DNA of 64,000 nucleotides from CALKZN01 sp050633785 (GCA_050633785.1 JBOEHE010000016.1:1-64000), one strand, 5' to 3'. Counted from the first letter of the stretch, positions 53,288 through 62,716 are shown. Numbers and translations are program-made. Notes: generated by a model from the letters alone, not told the origin.

Positions 53288-53878
53288 TTATTTTACCTTC
53301 TCCAATTTTAAAAACTCCAAAATAGGCACATCACCAACATACAGTTCCGCAATGACTCCAGCACCCTCTTTGATACGTACATCAGCAATGATTTCTGGTG
53401 CATCTTCTCTTAAACGATTTCTGTCCCAGACAATCGATTCAATTTTTGGTGCCTTAAACTCTTCCGCATAATAGCGATCAAAGGGCAAATCGATGCCGTA
53501 TTTATCGTCATATAAATAGTTTATTTTTACGGCAATATAATCCCCTGAAGCTGGTTTTTCCCGCAGGATGTTGCTGATTACAGCCCTGCCTTGTGGGTTG
53601 TTGTCCAATGTTATGAAGGCCTTGTCTTTGCGTTTGAATTCATCTTTGTCAATGCTTGCCCCCAATGAAGACAAGGTTCCACGTTCAATGGGGAATGTCA
53701 GGCGCACATAACGACCTTTGAAGGGGTCAGCTGGGTCAATCGGTTCAACCAGAAATCGATAGCTGGTTCCTGTTGACAAAACGTCTTCATAACGCAAAGC
53801 CATGCTCACTGGAGTGTATAGCTGCGCCGCACAAACCAACAAGGCGATGATAAGTATAATCACTCTTGATTGTTTCAT
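53288..53878 (-). CDS. GDYXXLXY-domain membrane-anchored protein
   Basis: A 196-residue protein with one N-terminal membrane segment (4-22) and a periplasmic domain. The family signature appears as SGDYIAVKINYLYDDKYG, preceded by DPADPFKGRYVRLTFPI and followed by FDRYYAEEF. It overlaps the DUF2157 gene by four bases, the usual pair. Function unknown; a link with envelope integrity is only an inference. Confidence 0.85.
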   Translation of the reverse strand: MKQSRVIILIIALLVCAAQLYTPVSMALRYEDVLSTGTSYRFLVEPIDPADPFKGRYVRLTFPIERGTLSSLGASIDKDEFKRKDKAFITLDNNPQGRAVISNILREKPASGDYIAVKINYLYDDKYGIDLPFDRYYAEEFKAPKIESIVWDRNRLREDAPEIIADVRIKEGAGVIAELYVGDVPILEFLKLEKVK

Positions 53879-55152
53879 TTTCTGCTCCTGCGGTTCTGCC
53901 AGACATTGACAACGATCAGCGCTATGCCCATGGCGATAAACGCCAGACCTTTAACGATGAAACTGAAGTCTTGATCAAAAAAGCGTAACATGATGATCGA
54001 CATGATCAAAATCAAACCAAAGTTCAAACGACTGCCACTGTCATATTTGACACCAAGCCATAGATACCAGACTCCCAGAGCAAACACGACCAGATTGGCA
54101 ACCACTGAAAACAGCACGGGTTGCCAATAGCTCACCGGAACAAACGAGGGAATGCAAGCCAACAATATCGTACTTGCCAATGGCAGCAAGTCAAAACGTT
54201 TGTTGCGCAGCACATAAAATAAGCCAATCAGCGCAATTCCTATCAAAGAATACGGCAACAAACCTGTTTCTCCCAACCACATGGACTGCACTCTGGACAA
54301 CTCGCTCCAGACATCTTCAAAGGAATAAAACAACAGGTTGATGGCAATACTGACAGCCCCAACGTTAGTAAAAGAACGATTCCAGAAACCATACTGCTGT
54401 TCTCTGAGTCCACCTAAAAGATAGAGGGCAACAGCTCCCGACATCACGATCAACAAAATGCTCGGATGGTGGTCATGGTCAATCAATAAACTGATGGGTA
54501 ATGCAATGGCTGTCGCCAAAGCAAAAACCCAACCCACTTTGGCATTCTTTGCTGCCAAGCCATAGGGATTGGGTAAAAAATAAAAAGGCAGCAGAACCAA
54601 GGGATATATCCAGAACTGGGACTGATACATGATAGCCATATTGGCTGCCAGAATCATGGTCAACATGGCAGCCAACTTGGACCTTAGCAAATAGACAAAA
54701 GGCACAATCAACCAGAACCAGGCCGTTTGAAACGCCTGTGCGTCATTGCTGATGTGATAGGTCTGGCCAATCAGTGCAATTGATGCCGGTACAGCACAAA
54801 ACATGAGTGCGGCGGATGCTTCTCTCCAGGCACTGCCACGTTCTTTAGGAAAGAGCGCCATCAAGACAAAGACCTGGGATAACACCAATGGCCCCAATGC
54901 CAACCATGTGCGAATGGTTCTGCTTAAATTATCCCAGTTGTGCGCAAACAGCATGATGATACCACCACCAATCAACAAGCCGCCAATGGCCGCCAGAATA
55001 ATGGTCATGCGGGATAAACCCGATTCTTCCTGTGGCAATTCATCCAGAGCGAAATGTTGGCTTATACGTTCAAGCACATCCTGGTTGATGATTTTCTCAG
55101 CAAGCAATTCTGGCAATTGTTTTGCCAGCCATTGTCGATTTTCCTTACTCAT
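53875..55152 (-). CDS. DUF2157 integral membrane protein
   Basis: A 425-residue protein. A cytoplasmic N-terminal helical domain (1-45) resembles DUF2157 (WLAKQLPELLAEKIINQDVLERI), followed by about twelve to fourteen membrane segments. It is the upstream partner of the GDYXXLXY gene (ATGA overlap), a conserved bacterial pair. The function is not known. Confidence 0.85.
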   Translation of the reverse strand: MSKENRQWLAKQLPELLAEKIINQDVLERISQHFALDELPQEESGLSRMTIILAAIGGLLIGGGIIMLFAHNWDNLSRTIRTWLALGPLVLSQVFVLMALFPKERGSAWREASAALMFCAVPASIALIGQTYHISNDAQAFQTAWFWLIVPFVYLLRSKLAAMLTMILAANMAIMYQSQFWIYPLVLLPFYFLPNPYGLAAKNAKVGWVFALATAIALPISLLIDHDHHPSILLIVMSGAVALYLLGGLREQQYGFWNRSFTNVGAVSIAINLLFYSFEDVWSELSRVQSMWLGETGLLPYSLIGIALIGLFYVLRNKRFDLLPLASTILLACIPSFVPVSYWQPVLFSVVANLVVFALGVWYLWLGVKYDSGSRLNFGLILIMSIIMLRFFDQDFSFIVKGLAFIAMGIALIVVNVWQNRRSRK

Positions 55153-55327
55153 TCATATTTCCTGCATGTTCTATATAGCTTCCCTTAAACAGTGATACTA
55201 ATACAATCCCATTGCAAATCAAAGTGGCATCTGGATAGTGACATCTGAATAGGGAGATCCTCGAAATTGCCGATAATGCATCAGCCTCCCCTTCCACAAG
55301 CAAGCCAAACCCAACTGCTGAAATTGA

Positions 55328-55936
55328 CTAAGACATCGGAAACAGAGTTAACAATAAAGTTACAGCCTGACTTGAGCGCCTGTTTATCTGCGCTTTCGTG
55401 ACTTTAGGAATTGCTCCTGTAACACGTCTTATTTGTAAGTCACCAATCAAGAGTGATAGATAAACATTGCTAATCTGTTCCTTATCATCGAAGTCGATGG
55501 TTTGTCTTGCTCGTGCCTGTTCAAAAAGTTCCTGAATCAACGGTTGAACTGCATTTTTGCCCGCACTGGCTAATGTTTCTCCCAACACTTTCGTTTCATT
55601 GGCATCCGCTGCCGCTGCACGATTCAAGGCTATGGCCTTATCACTGAGAACCAGAGTCAATAACAAAGGACCAATTCTATTCAGTGCTTTTTTTAAGTCG
55701 GTTTCCTGAGTCAAAGCTTGTTTGATAGTAGCAGTCACTTCTGCGGCATTGTCAGTGATTAGGGCACGGAACAGATTCTGTTTGCTGCCATACCAGGCAT
55801 AGAGAGTTTCATTGGATGCTTTAGCCTGTTTAGCTATCGCAAGCATAGAAGTAGCTTTATAGCCTTTGTCTTCCAACAGTTCATAAGCCGCAGCCTGAAT
55901 TTGTTGTCGACGAATATCTTGTTTTTCTTTCAACAT
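55328..55936 (-). CDS. TetR/AcrR-family repressor (second)
   Basis: A 202-residue regulator starting MLKEKQDIRRQQIQAAAYELL. The helix-turn-helix (SMLAIAKQAKASNETLYAWYGSKQNLFRAL) is standard. It is divergent from a DUF1772-like membrane gene, with two tandem operators between them. An in-frame upstream ATG would add five residues. Only loosely similar to the TetR at 21078, so the two modules are not a recent copy. Confidence 0.87.
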   Translation of the reverse strand: MLKEKQDIRRQQIQAAAYELLEDKGYKATSMLAIAKQAKASNETLYAWYGSKQNLFRALITDNAAEVTATIKQALTQETDLKKALNRIGPLLLTLVLSDKAIALNRAAAADANETKVLGETLASAGKNAVQPLIQELFEQARARQTIDFDDKEQISNVYLSLLIGDLQIRRVTGAIPKVTKAQINRRSSQAVTLLLTLFPMS

Positions 55937-55960
55937 GAATTGAGTATACACAGCTTGACA

Positions 55961-56013
55961 AAAATCGTACAGATCTATACGATTTTAAAATCCGTATATA
56001 AATGTACGATTTT
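55961..56013. promoter_or_regulatory. Tandem inverted-repeat operators for the second TetR
   Basis: AAAATCGTA-N8-TACGATTTT (55961-55986) is perfect. AAAATCCGTA-N8-TACGATTTT (55987-56013) follows at once, with one extra base in the left arm. The second starts right after the first. They fill the gap between the divergent TetR and DUF1772 genes. Confidence 0.82.
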
Positions 56014-56035
56014 TTAAGATTCTACGATGTAGGTA

Positions 56036-56557
56036 ATGATGATGATGAATAACAACACGTTTTTAGACCATGCAGGGAGAGTCAGTCTTGGACTGACCGT
56101 TGCTTTTTTGGGTGTCATGGCAGGCTTTTTCTGGACATATACATTCAACATCAATCTAGCCATGCAAGAGGTAGATGGACAAACCTACGCCACTATGCAG
56201 TCCCTGTTCAACCAGAATGTTCGCCATCCAATGTTCTTTATGTTCTTTTTCGGTAGTGGCGCCGTTGCAATGCTTGCCGTGTTGCTCAATTTCAGACACA
56301 GACAATCCCTCTTTTTCTGGCTGATCGTCCTAGCCGCAATTGTTTATATAGCAGGCATAATTATATTTACCAAGCAGGTTAATCTGCCACTCAATGCCTA
56401 CACCGAGTCATGGGATCCGCTTAATTTGCCTATGAATTGGCAAGCGACAAGAGACTCATGGAATCAGGCTAACGCCTTTCGCACAATGACTTCATTCGTC
56501 TCATTATTACTAAGCACCTCAGCCTTAATGCTCAGATCAAGCACTAACAGGCCTTAG
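56036..56557 (+). CDS. DUF1772-type membrane protein (second)
   Basis: A 173-residue protein with four membrane segments, beginning with four consecutive ATG codons (MMMMNNNTF), so the exact start is ambiguous by up to three codons. AGG lies just upstream. The QVNLPLNAYTESWDP and WNQANAFRTMTSF blocks match DUF1772 proteins. Similar in layout to 21790-22281. Its end overlaps the TSUP gene end by four bases. Confidence 0.8.
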   Translation: MMMMNNNTFLDHAGRVSLGLTVAFLGVMAGFFWTYTFNINLAMQEVDGQTYATMQSLFNQNVRHPMFFMFFFGSGAVAMLAVLLNFRHRQSLFFWLIVLAAIVYIAGIIIFTKQVNLPLNAYTESWDPLNLPMNWQATRDSWNQANAFRTMTSFVSLLLSTSALMLRSSTNRP

Positions 56558-57318
56558 TCGTTTGTTGACATCCAAACCCGGCCCAAACCTACCACTGATA
56601 TAGAGGTAAGAAATGCCAGCAGGAATTTAAGAAACTGTTCTTTTGTGGTCAACAAAAATCCTTTTTGCCCTAACACTAAACCCGCAAACAAAGGCAGTAA
56701 AAAAAGAACTGACAGCTTGAGCGACTCGAGGGTAACAATGCCATTCATACTGCCAACGATTGTGCCATAGACATAGAGCACAAAGAACATCACCACCATT
56801 GTCGCCCGGGCTTTTACCACATCGTAGTTAATAGCTAGCAATATGATCATAGCCGCCAAACCTCCAATGGTGGCCAAACCACTACCAACTCCGACTATCA
56901 AACCAATCCCCAGGCCCAATGTTCGGTTGACGGTTAACGAGAAAGTAATGCCACTGTGCAAAAACAACGTGGAAATAACAACAACACCATACAAGGCTAT
57001 TCGTGTACTACTTTCTGGCAAATATAATAGCAATTCCTGCCCTACAGGCATGCCGATAGCACAACCTATCAAGCCATAGACCAACAATTTTCGGTCGACA
57101 TCCCGATATACTGATCTCAACATGTGAATGCTGGCAACAATTTCTAAAACATACAGAACAGGAACCAGTTTGACAGGCTCCATGAAGATAGAACCTGCAG
57201 TAATCGCGACAGCTGACAGTCCAAAGCCAGCATAGCCCCGGGCCAAGCCTGAGACGAATATAACCAGCATAAGCAGGCTTATTTGTATACCATCAATCCC
57301 CAGAATCGCTTCCATCAT
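56554..57318 (-). CDS. TSUP (TauE/SafE) family transporter
   Basis: A 254-residue protein with about seven or eight membrane segments and a family motif (FVSGLARGYAGFGLSAVAI at 21-39, and GVGSGLATIGGLAAM at about 141-155). TSUP members export sulfite, sulfoacetate or related anions; the substrate here is unknown. Convergent with the DUF1772 gene. Confidence 0.85.
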   Translation of the reverse strand: MMEAILGIDGIQISLLMLVIFVSGLARGYAGFGLSAVAITAGSIFMEPVKLVPVLYVLEIVASIHMLRSVYRDVDRKLLVYGLIGCAIGMPVGQELLLYLPESSTRIALYGVVVISTLFLHSGITFSLTVNRTLGLGIGLIVGVGSGLATIGGLAAMIILLAINYDVVKARATMVVMFFVLYVYGTIVGSMNGIVTLESLKLSVLFLLPLFAGLVLGQKGFLLTTKEQFLKFLLAFLTSISVVGLGRVWMSTND

Positions 57319-57407
57319 TTATAGCCCAGTGAGTTTATCCACTGGCTATGATAGGAAATAACCACAGACAAGGAAACTGCCAATTGTTCGCGCTATCTAG
57401 ATCCAGC

Positions 57408-57433
57408 CAATTGCATCATTCAATTGCATCATT
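57408..57433. repeat. 13-bp tandem duplication (second)
   Basis: CAATTGCATCATT occurs twice with no gap in the 216-base space between the TSUP and DUF533 genes. It is flanked by AGCCAA and TTGGCT, so the whole forms a weak dyad. Confidence 0.85.
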
Positions 57434-57534
57434 GGCTTCTAGCAACAAGACCTGAAAGATTGGCTCGGCTGTAGCGTATAAGCAGCAACAATAAGTTACT
57501 GCTTATCAACGTATTAATGACTAACTACTTCAGT

Positions 57535-58215
57535 TCAAGCTTCTTTATCCAATTGAGAATCCAATTCAGCGAGTAGTTCCGGATTCAACTGTAAACCCTC
57601 TACCAAAGTTCGCAAATAGTCACGTTCTACCTGACTTGAGTCAGGGCCAACAAATAGACGTGTTGCCAGATAGACTTCGTTGGCTTCTGTTGCTGTGTTC
57701 GCTTGTGCAATCAACTCTTGAGCCGTTGGAGGTTGAGCAACAATCGCTTTCACGGCTTCAACCATATCTTCAGGTAGGCTCATTTGCATTATCTGTTTTT
57801 TAAGTTCTTCCTGCTCATCAGCATCGATATGTCCATCAGCGTTGGCTGCACCAACCATAGCTCGGAGCAATAATAAGCTGCGATCATCCGCCGCCTTGCC
57901 AGTCAATTCATGGACAGGCGTGCCATCAGCCTTATCCCCTTGCCAGTTTTGATAGGCTTTATAGCCTATTCCTCCCAGAGCAGCCAGACCACCAAGTTTC
58001 AGTGCCGCTCCGGTCAGCTTACGCCCGCCACTGGTGCCAACCAAAGCAGCTAGAACCCCCGCCATCAAAGCACCTTTGCCCATGCTGGACAGAGCTGCGT
58101 CACGTTCTTCACCAGATTCGGGAATACCCAACTTATCTTCTGCCATTGCCTGACCCTTGTCAGCCAGGGTTTTGCCAGCGGTCAAAAATTGTTCCAGCAA
58201 CTGCTTCATGTCCAT
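57535..58215 (-). CDS. DUF533 (TerB-like) family protein
   Basis: A 226-residue protein starting MDMKQLLEQFLTAGK; AGGA lies eight bases upstream. A Gly/Ala-rich membrane-like stretch (LMAGVLAALVGTSGGRKLTGAALKLGGLAALGGIGYKAYQNW) is followed by a TerB-like acidic helical domain (MVGAANADGHIDADEQEELKKQI, ATRLFVGPDSSQVERDYL). The DGHIDADE motif suggests metal binding. DUF533 genes such as yebE respond to envelope or heat stress in E. coli. Single gene here. Confidence 0.85.
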   Translation of the reverse strand: MDMKQLLEQFLTAGKTLADKGQAMAEDKLGIPESGEERDAALSSMGKGALMAGVLAALVGTSGGRKLTGAALKLGGLAALGGIGYKAYQNWQGDKADGTPVHELTGKAADDRSLLLLRAMVGAANADGHIDADEQEELKKQIMQMSLPEDMVEAVKAIVAQPPTAQELIAQANTATEANEVYLATRLFVGPDSSQVERDYLRTLVEGLQLNPELLAELDSQLDKEA

Positions 58216-58337
58216 AACAAAATTCCTCAATTAATTGTATTAAGGCAATATTGTTGAACAATCAAACCCCGTTGGCAAGATGAATGAACTCAGCGTAAGA
58301 TAGATTCAGCTTATTCAACTTACTATGTCCAGTGACT

Positions 58338-58913
58338 ATGAGACTCTACAGCTATATTCTCAGCCATGATTATGGCTTTTCTCCAAACCCATTTGGCAAT
58401 TATCTGACCTTGAGCACTGGCCAGCCGCTGTTGCGTAAGAGTATAGAGGTGGACGATTGGTTGATAGGCATTGGCGATGAACACACCATTGGCAAAGAGC
58501 GTTTGATATTCGCTGCGCAAGTTAGTGACATAGTATCAATGGAAGATTACGGTCAATCCAGTCAGTTCGCTTTTAAAATCCCCAATGATGGTCCAGAAAA
58601 ATGGCACTGGCGAGGTGATAATATTTATTATCAGGATGAAAACGGCTGGCAACAGCGTGCCACAGAGTTTCATCACCCAGATAATATGCATGAGGATTTG
58701 AGTGGCGAAAAAGTCTTAATCTGCAAAACATTCTGGTATTTCGGTCTTTACCCACCGTTGATGCCTCAGGACTTCTCATCATTTTCAAATATCCGACGTG
58801 ACTTTATTACTATTGAGCAAATAACTGTGATAGAAAGGTTTCAATCCTGGTTAAATACTAACTGGGAACCCGGAATGATCAATCGCCCTACTCTTATCAG
58901 TCCGAAAGATTAA
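58338..58913 (+). CDS. Nmad2-like (nucleotide modification associated domain 2) protein
   Basis: A 191-residue protein starting MRLYSYILSHDYGFSPNPFGNYLTL, the pattern of Nmad2 proteins (LYSY...GFAPNPF...), with DDWLIGIGDEHTIGKERLIF following. An in-frame GTG two codons upstream is less likely. Nmad2 was named from gene neighbourhoods with DNA-base hypermodification and may bind or edit modified nucleotides. No modification gene is adjacent, so its use here is unknown. Confidence 0.72.
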   Translation: MRLYSYILSHDYGFSPNPFGNYLTLSTGQPLLRKSIEVDDWLIGIGDEHTIGKERLIFAAQVSDIVSMEDYGQSSQFAFKIPNDGPEKWHWRGDNIYYQDENGWQQRATEFHHPDNMHEDLSGEKVLICKTFWYFGLYPPLMPQDFSSFSNIRRDFITIEQITVIERFQSWLNTNWEPGMINRPTLISPKD

Positions 58914-58965
58914 ACAATATGTGAAGTGATTGATGCTTAGGAAGTCTTTGCGATAGACTGTTTCA

Positions 58966-59448
58966 ATGAAAAAAATTCTTCGAAGAAGTTTGTTGTTAAT
59001 CATACTGTTAGCAAGTACTTTTTATTTTGGTGGGCTATTGGGCTTCAGCTATCGCCAAATGGATGATAGTGCCGCCAACGCTATGTTACTGGCCCAGGAG
59101 TTGCAGCAACTGCGCAAGGAACCAGAGTCCGAATCTCTGTCGGAATTGATTGCTGAGAAAGAGTTTGCTTTGGATATGTATCTGGTACGCCTGACGAAAT
59201 ATCGCCAGCAAAAACAGATTCACTGGCTCTACTGGCCATTGAGCAGCAGCCGTGACCATGATGCTTTTTTGCGAGTCGTGGCTCAATATCGGCAGCAACA
59301 CCCATCTTCGGTCGCGACTCTGGGTATTGACTCCGAAACCGTAAAAGCCATTCGTTTGTCATTACAAGCCACCTTGCCTGAAAGGGCAAAAACACCAGAA
59401 AAACCCCAAACGATTGCCAGCAAAAACATCAAGCAAGTGCCCAAATAA
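58966..59448 (+). CDS. Small single-pass membrane protein, unknown
   Basis: A 160-residue protein with a basic N-terminus (MKKILRRS) and one membrane segment (about 8-28), then a helical, Gln/Leu/Glu-rich periplasmic part (about 35-80) and a disordered, Pro/Lys-rich end. No family is recognised. It follows the Nmad2-like gene on the same strand after 52 bases. Confidence 0.6.
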   Translation: MKKILRRSLLLIILLASTFYFGGLLGFSYRQMDDSAANAMLLAQELQQLRKEPESESLSELIAEKEFALDMYLVRLTKYRQQKQIHWLYWPLSSSRDHDAFLRVVAQYRQQHPSSVATLGIDSETVKAIRLSLQATLPERAKTPEKPQTIASKNIKQVPK

Positions 59449-59484
59449 TTTTCTTAAAACACTATAAACACATTTTCGTCTGAC

Positions 59485-59967
59485 TTATTTCTTTTTACCC
59501 GCCTTGGGTTGATCGACATTATCAATATCAACCAGGTTCCAAGGCATGTTCTTCTGACGATAGATACGTTTATTCAGTGTCGGGTAATCACCAACATCAT
59601 GTTCCAGGCGCTGACCCACGACAATACATTTTAAAACAGAATCGCTGTTGTTGATCAGCGTGTGCGCTTCGCCGCCAGCACGATAACCGATGAAGTCACC
59701 AGCCTTTACTGAATATGAGTTCTCACCAATAACCGCTTCTGCCTCGCCTTCAAGAATATAGACACATTCATCTTCATGATAGTGCTTATGAAATTCAGTA
59801 GACTGATACCCCGGTTGAACTTCAATAAGGTGAAAGCCAAAGCCGGTTAAGCCAACGATATCACCCAATGATTTATTGAGTCTTCTGGCATTGTCATTGA
59901 GAAAATGCGTTTTTGACAGGCCTTCGTAAGCGTCAATTTCTTCCTTAGTGATCAAATATTTATCCAT
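59485..59967 (-). CDS. Cupin-domain protein
   Basis: A 160-residue protein starting MDKYLITKEEIDAYEGLS, after GGGAG. The cupin core holds the metal-type His in EFHKHYHEDECVYILEGEAEAVI and GGEAHTLIN. Such two-motif cupins act as oxygenases, isomerases or ligand-binding proteins. The exact reaction cannot be given. Single gene unit. Confidence 0.83.
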   Translation of the reverse strand: MDKYLITKEEIDAYEGLSKTHFLNDNARRLNKSLGDIVGLTGFGFHLIEVQPGYQSTEFHKHYHEDECVYILEGEAEAVIGENSYSVKAGDFIGYRAGGEAHTLINNSDSVLKCIVVGQRLEHDVGDYPTLNKRIYRQKNMPWNLVDIDNVDQPKAGKKK

Positions 59968-60068
59968 ACAAACTCCCACGCCTGTGACAAAGGTGACTAA
60001 TGATTCCAATATGTATTTTGAACATTCAATTTTTCCATTGGTTTCAGATGGATACTATTTTATCTCGC

Positions 60069-61352
60069 TTAGGCATGCCCGTCGAAATAAACAACAACTT
60101 TGGACCCTACACCTAATTCACTGTCAACATCGACCTGCCAGTTATAACGAGCAGAAATTCTCTTGACGATAGTGAGACCTATACCATGGCCACTGCCTGA
60201 GCTTGCTCCAGCGCGATAAAAAGGACGAAATATTTGTTCCACTTGTTGCTCACTCATACCAACACCCGTGTCATGCACGATAATATGATTCTCATTGATA
60301 GTAATATCAATCTGACCCTCATCGGTATAGGCGCAGGCATTGCGTATCAAGTTACCCAGCATCACTTCCAGAATTTTTTCCGAAGTATTGAGTTGTAAAT
60401 CCTGATTCTTAATAATATTGAGAACAATCGGTTTCTCACCGAGTAACATTTTGCACTTTTCCACCTCGCGAGCGACCACTTCTGCAACCCAAATAGACCC
60501 TTCTTCCATTGGGTGATCTGACTCACGGGCCAGTATCAAAAATACGTCTATCAACTCTTTCATATCTTTTGTTGATGAGGTAATTCGTTGCAGACTCCTC
60601 TGATCACTCTTGTTGAGCTGTCCATCAGTTTTGATCATATCAACTGCCATGCCTATGACTGTCAAGGGAGTACGAAGCTCATGACTTACATCACGTGTGA
60701 AGGCTCGCTCACGTGCAATAAAACGTTTGATGCGTTCAGAATAGTCAGACAACGACTTTGCCAATACCGTAGCCTCACGATCAGCGTCCTCGGGAATCTC
60801 ATCCAGGTTGATAGTTGGCAACTGCGGTGACATGGGGTCAAAGCGGTCAAATTTATCAGCTAACCAGCTGATGGGGGATAATACCTGTTCTGCTTTGCGA
60901 TAAAAAAGCCAACCAAGCACATAGCTCAACAATAAAAAGATGGCCATCGGAATCACGCCTAGAAAGAAGGCCAGACTACGCACATTATCCCCATCAAATA
61001 GCAGTAACAGCTGCTTATCACCCTGCTCTGTTTTATATAAGAGGGTATAGCCGGGATGGTCTTTCAAATGAGTAAAACCCAAGGGTTGGTTCATCAGATC
61101 ATCAGGCGCTGTGCCTGAGCTGCCATTCAATAATAGAAAACTTTTCAGGTTCCACGTGTCCGGTGGTGAAAGTTGTGGGTTCTTTTGATGATTCTCCCAG
61201 AAATAATTGGCTTCCTGACGCAATGCGTTTTTAATCAAAAACTGTTCCAAGATAAGTGTAGAAAACAACACAGCCAATAGTGCCATCCCTGCCAATAGCA
61301 GGGCTCGCACTATCATTATGCGTTTTATTTTGCCGCGAATTTCCTGAGTCAT
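60069..61352 (-). CDS. Sensor histidine kinase
   Basis: A 427-residue kinase. Two membrane segments (about 15-32 and 130-155) enclose a periplasmic sensor of about 100 residues. Then come a HAMP-like linker, the phospho-His box DVSHELRTPLTVIG, the N box LIRNACAYTD, VHDTGVGMS and GSGHGIGLTIV. It lies 66 bases after its response regulator gene, so the pair is an operon. The signal is unknown. Confidence 0.92.
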   Translation of the reverse strand: MTQEIRGKIKRIMIVRALLLAGMALLAVLFSTLILEQFLIKNALRQEANYFWENHQKNPQLSPPDTWNLKSFLLLNGSSGTAPDDLMNQPLGFTHLKDHPGYTLLYKTEQGDKQLLLLFDGDNVRSLAFFLGVIPMAIFLLLSYVLGWLFYRKAEQVLSPISWLADKFDRFDPMSPQLPTINLDEIPEDADREATVLAKSLSDYSERIKRFIARERAFTRDVSHELRTPLTVIGMAVDMIKTDGQLNKSDQRSLQRITSSTKDMKELIDVFLILARESDHPMEEGSIWVAEVVAREVEKCKMLLGEKPIVLNIIKNQDLQLNTSEKILEVMLGNLIRNACAYTDEGQIDITINENHIIVHDTGVGMSEQQVEQIFRPFYRAGASSGSGHGIGLTIVKRISARYNWQVDVDSELGVGSKVVVYFDGHA

Positions 61353-61418
61353 TATGAATCAACCAATGGACACATATCAGTTTCTATACCAGTCTACTGT
61401 ACATGACGGTTCAGCTGT

Positions 61419-62111
61419 TTAATTGACATCACCAATACGATAGCCTCTACTTTGGATGGTATGCACCAGTTTTTTCTCAAACGGTTTGTCCACAGCTTTA
61501 CGCAAATTATATAAATGGCTGCGTAAGGTATCACTGTCGGGCAAAATATCTCCCCAAATTTCATTTTCAATGTCTCGGCGCATCACCACTTTCGGAGCGG
61601 CTTTCATAAGCATGGTTAAAATTTTCAAACCTATCGGTGATAGTTCAATCTCTTTCTCACCTCGTTTTACTTGCAGTGTACCAGTGTTCAAGGTCAAATC
61701 GTTTATGTGCAATACCTCATCTTTCACGACACTTCGCTTGCGCCGAATCAAAGCATTAATTCTGGCTTCCAGCTCCAACAGTTCAAAAGGTTTCACCAGA
61801 TAATCATCTGCCCCTGAGTCAAGTCCTGTCACCTTATCCATCAGTGTGTCACGTGCAGTCAACATCAAGATGGGCGTGGCAATATTCAACTCTTCGCGTG
61901 CTCGCTTGCAGACATTAACGCCATCTATATCAGGCAACATCAAATCCAGGACTATCACATCGTAGGTATTATCCGACAACAGGTTCATAGCAACTCCGCC
62001 AGTGGCTGCATAGTCCAGAGTGTAATCACGCCGTTCAAAGAACGCATACATCATTTCCGCAATATCCTGATTATCTTCAACTATTAAAATATTGCCGTTA
62101 TTCTTGCTCAT
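61419..62111 (-). CDS. OmpR/PhoB-type response regulator
   Basis: A 230-residue regulator starting MSKNNGNILIVEDNQDIAEM. The receiver has the acidic pair in VEDNQ, the phospho-Asp in VIVLDLMLPDIDG and Lys in DYLVKPF. The winged helix (HINDLTLN to HTIQSRGYRIG) binds DNA. A GTG two codons upstream is also possible. First gene of the operon with the histidine kinase. Confidence 0.92.
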   Translation of the reverse strand: MSKNNGNILIVEDNQDIAEMMYAFFERRDYTLDYAATGGVAMNLLSDNTYDVIVLDLMLPDIDGVNVCKRAREELNIATPILMLTARDTLMDKVTGLDSGADDYLVKPFELLELEARINALIRRKRSVVKDEVLHINDLTLNTGTLQVKRGEKEIELSPIGLKILTMLMKAAPKVVMRRDIENEIWGDILPDSDTLRSHLYNLRKAVDKPFEKKLVHTIQSRGYRIGDVN

Positions 62112-62167
62112 TCTCACATTACCAGTTTTAATTGGGTTAAAAGTACTTCTTGTATCGTGATTTTATC

Positions 62168-62716
62168 GTGAAAAAAATACCTAATGCACAGTCTAGCAGC
62201 TTTACCTTACTGTTGACTCTGTTGTTTGTCGGCTGTAGTTCCAACCCAAATTATAAGGAAGTACCAGATACACCTCATCAGACTACAGTGCCCAGTCAAA
62301 CACCCCCTTCCCCCAGTTATTCCATTCCAGACTTCCCAAGCAGTTCAGAAAACTCCTTGTATATTTGTGATGATATCCGAGACTATGTAAAGAAAAAAGT
62401 CGGTAGTGGTGAATGTGTTGATTTACTTAAAGCCTGCGCTCGTACTCCCAACACGTATCAATGGCGCCCTGGGCAAAAAGTATTTGGCAATAAGATTCCA
62501 ACAGGAACCGCTATAGCGACTTTTCATCGTGGCCGTTATCCCAACAAAAGTGGCTATCATGCTGCCATCTATATCTCACAAAGTGATAAGGGTATTTATG
62601 TCTGGGATCAATGGCGCAACAAACCTGTGCATATTCGCTTAATCAAGAACCAGAAAAAAGGCAAACCGGGCAATATTGCCAGTCGCTACAGAGTCATCAA
62701 AAATACACCGCGCTAG
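62168..62716 (+). CDS. BPSL0067-like (peptidoglycan amidase-type) lipoprotein
   Basis: A 182-residue protein; GTG gives a signal (KKIPNAQSSSFTLLLTLLFVGCSS) with a lipobox Cys. The Pro/Ser-rich linker runs to about residue 70. The C-terminal domain has GSGECVDLLKAC (Cys) and SGYHAAIYISQ (His), ending VWDQWRNKP, which fits the BPSL0067 family, proposed NlpC/P60-type amidases. The lipoprotein form suggests it acts on the cell's own wall. It converges with the sensor kinase gene, overlapping by four bases. Confidence 0.8.
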   Translation: MKKIPNAQSSSFTLLLTLLFVGCSSNPNYKEVPDTPHQTTVPSQTPPSPSYSIPDFPSSSENSLYICDDIRDYVKKKVGSGECVDLLKACARTPNTYQWRPGQKVFGNKIPTGTAIATFHRGRYPNKSGYHAAIYISQSDKGIYVWDQWRNKPVHIRLIKNQKKGKPGNIASRYRVIKNTPR

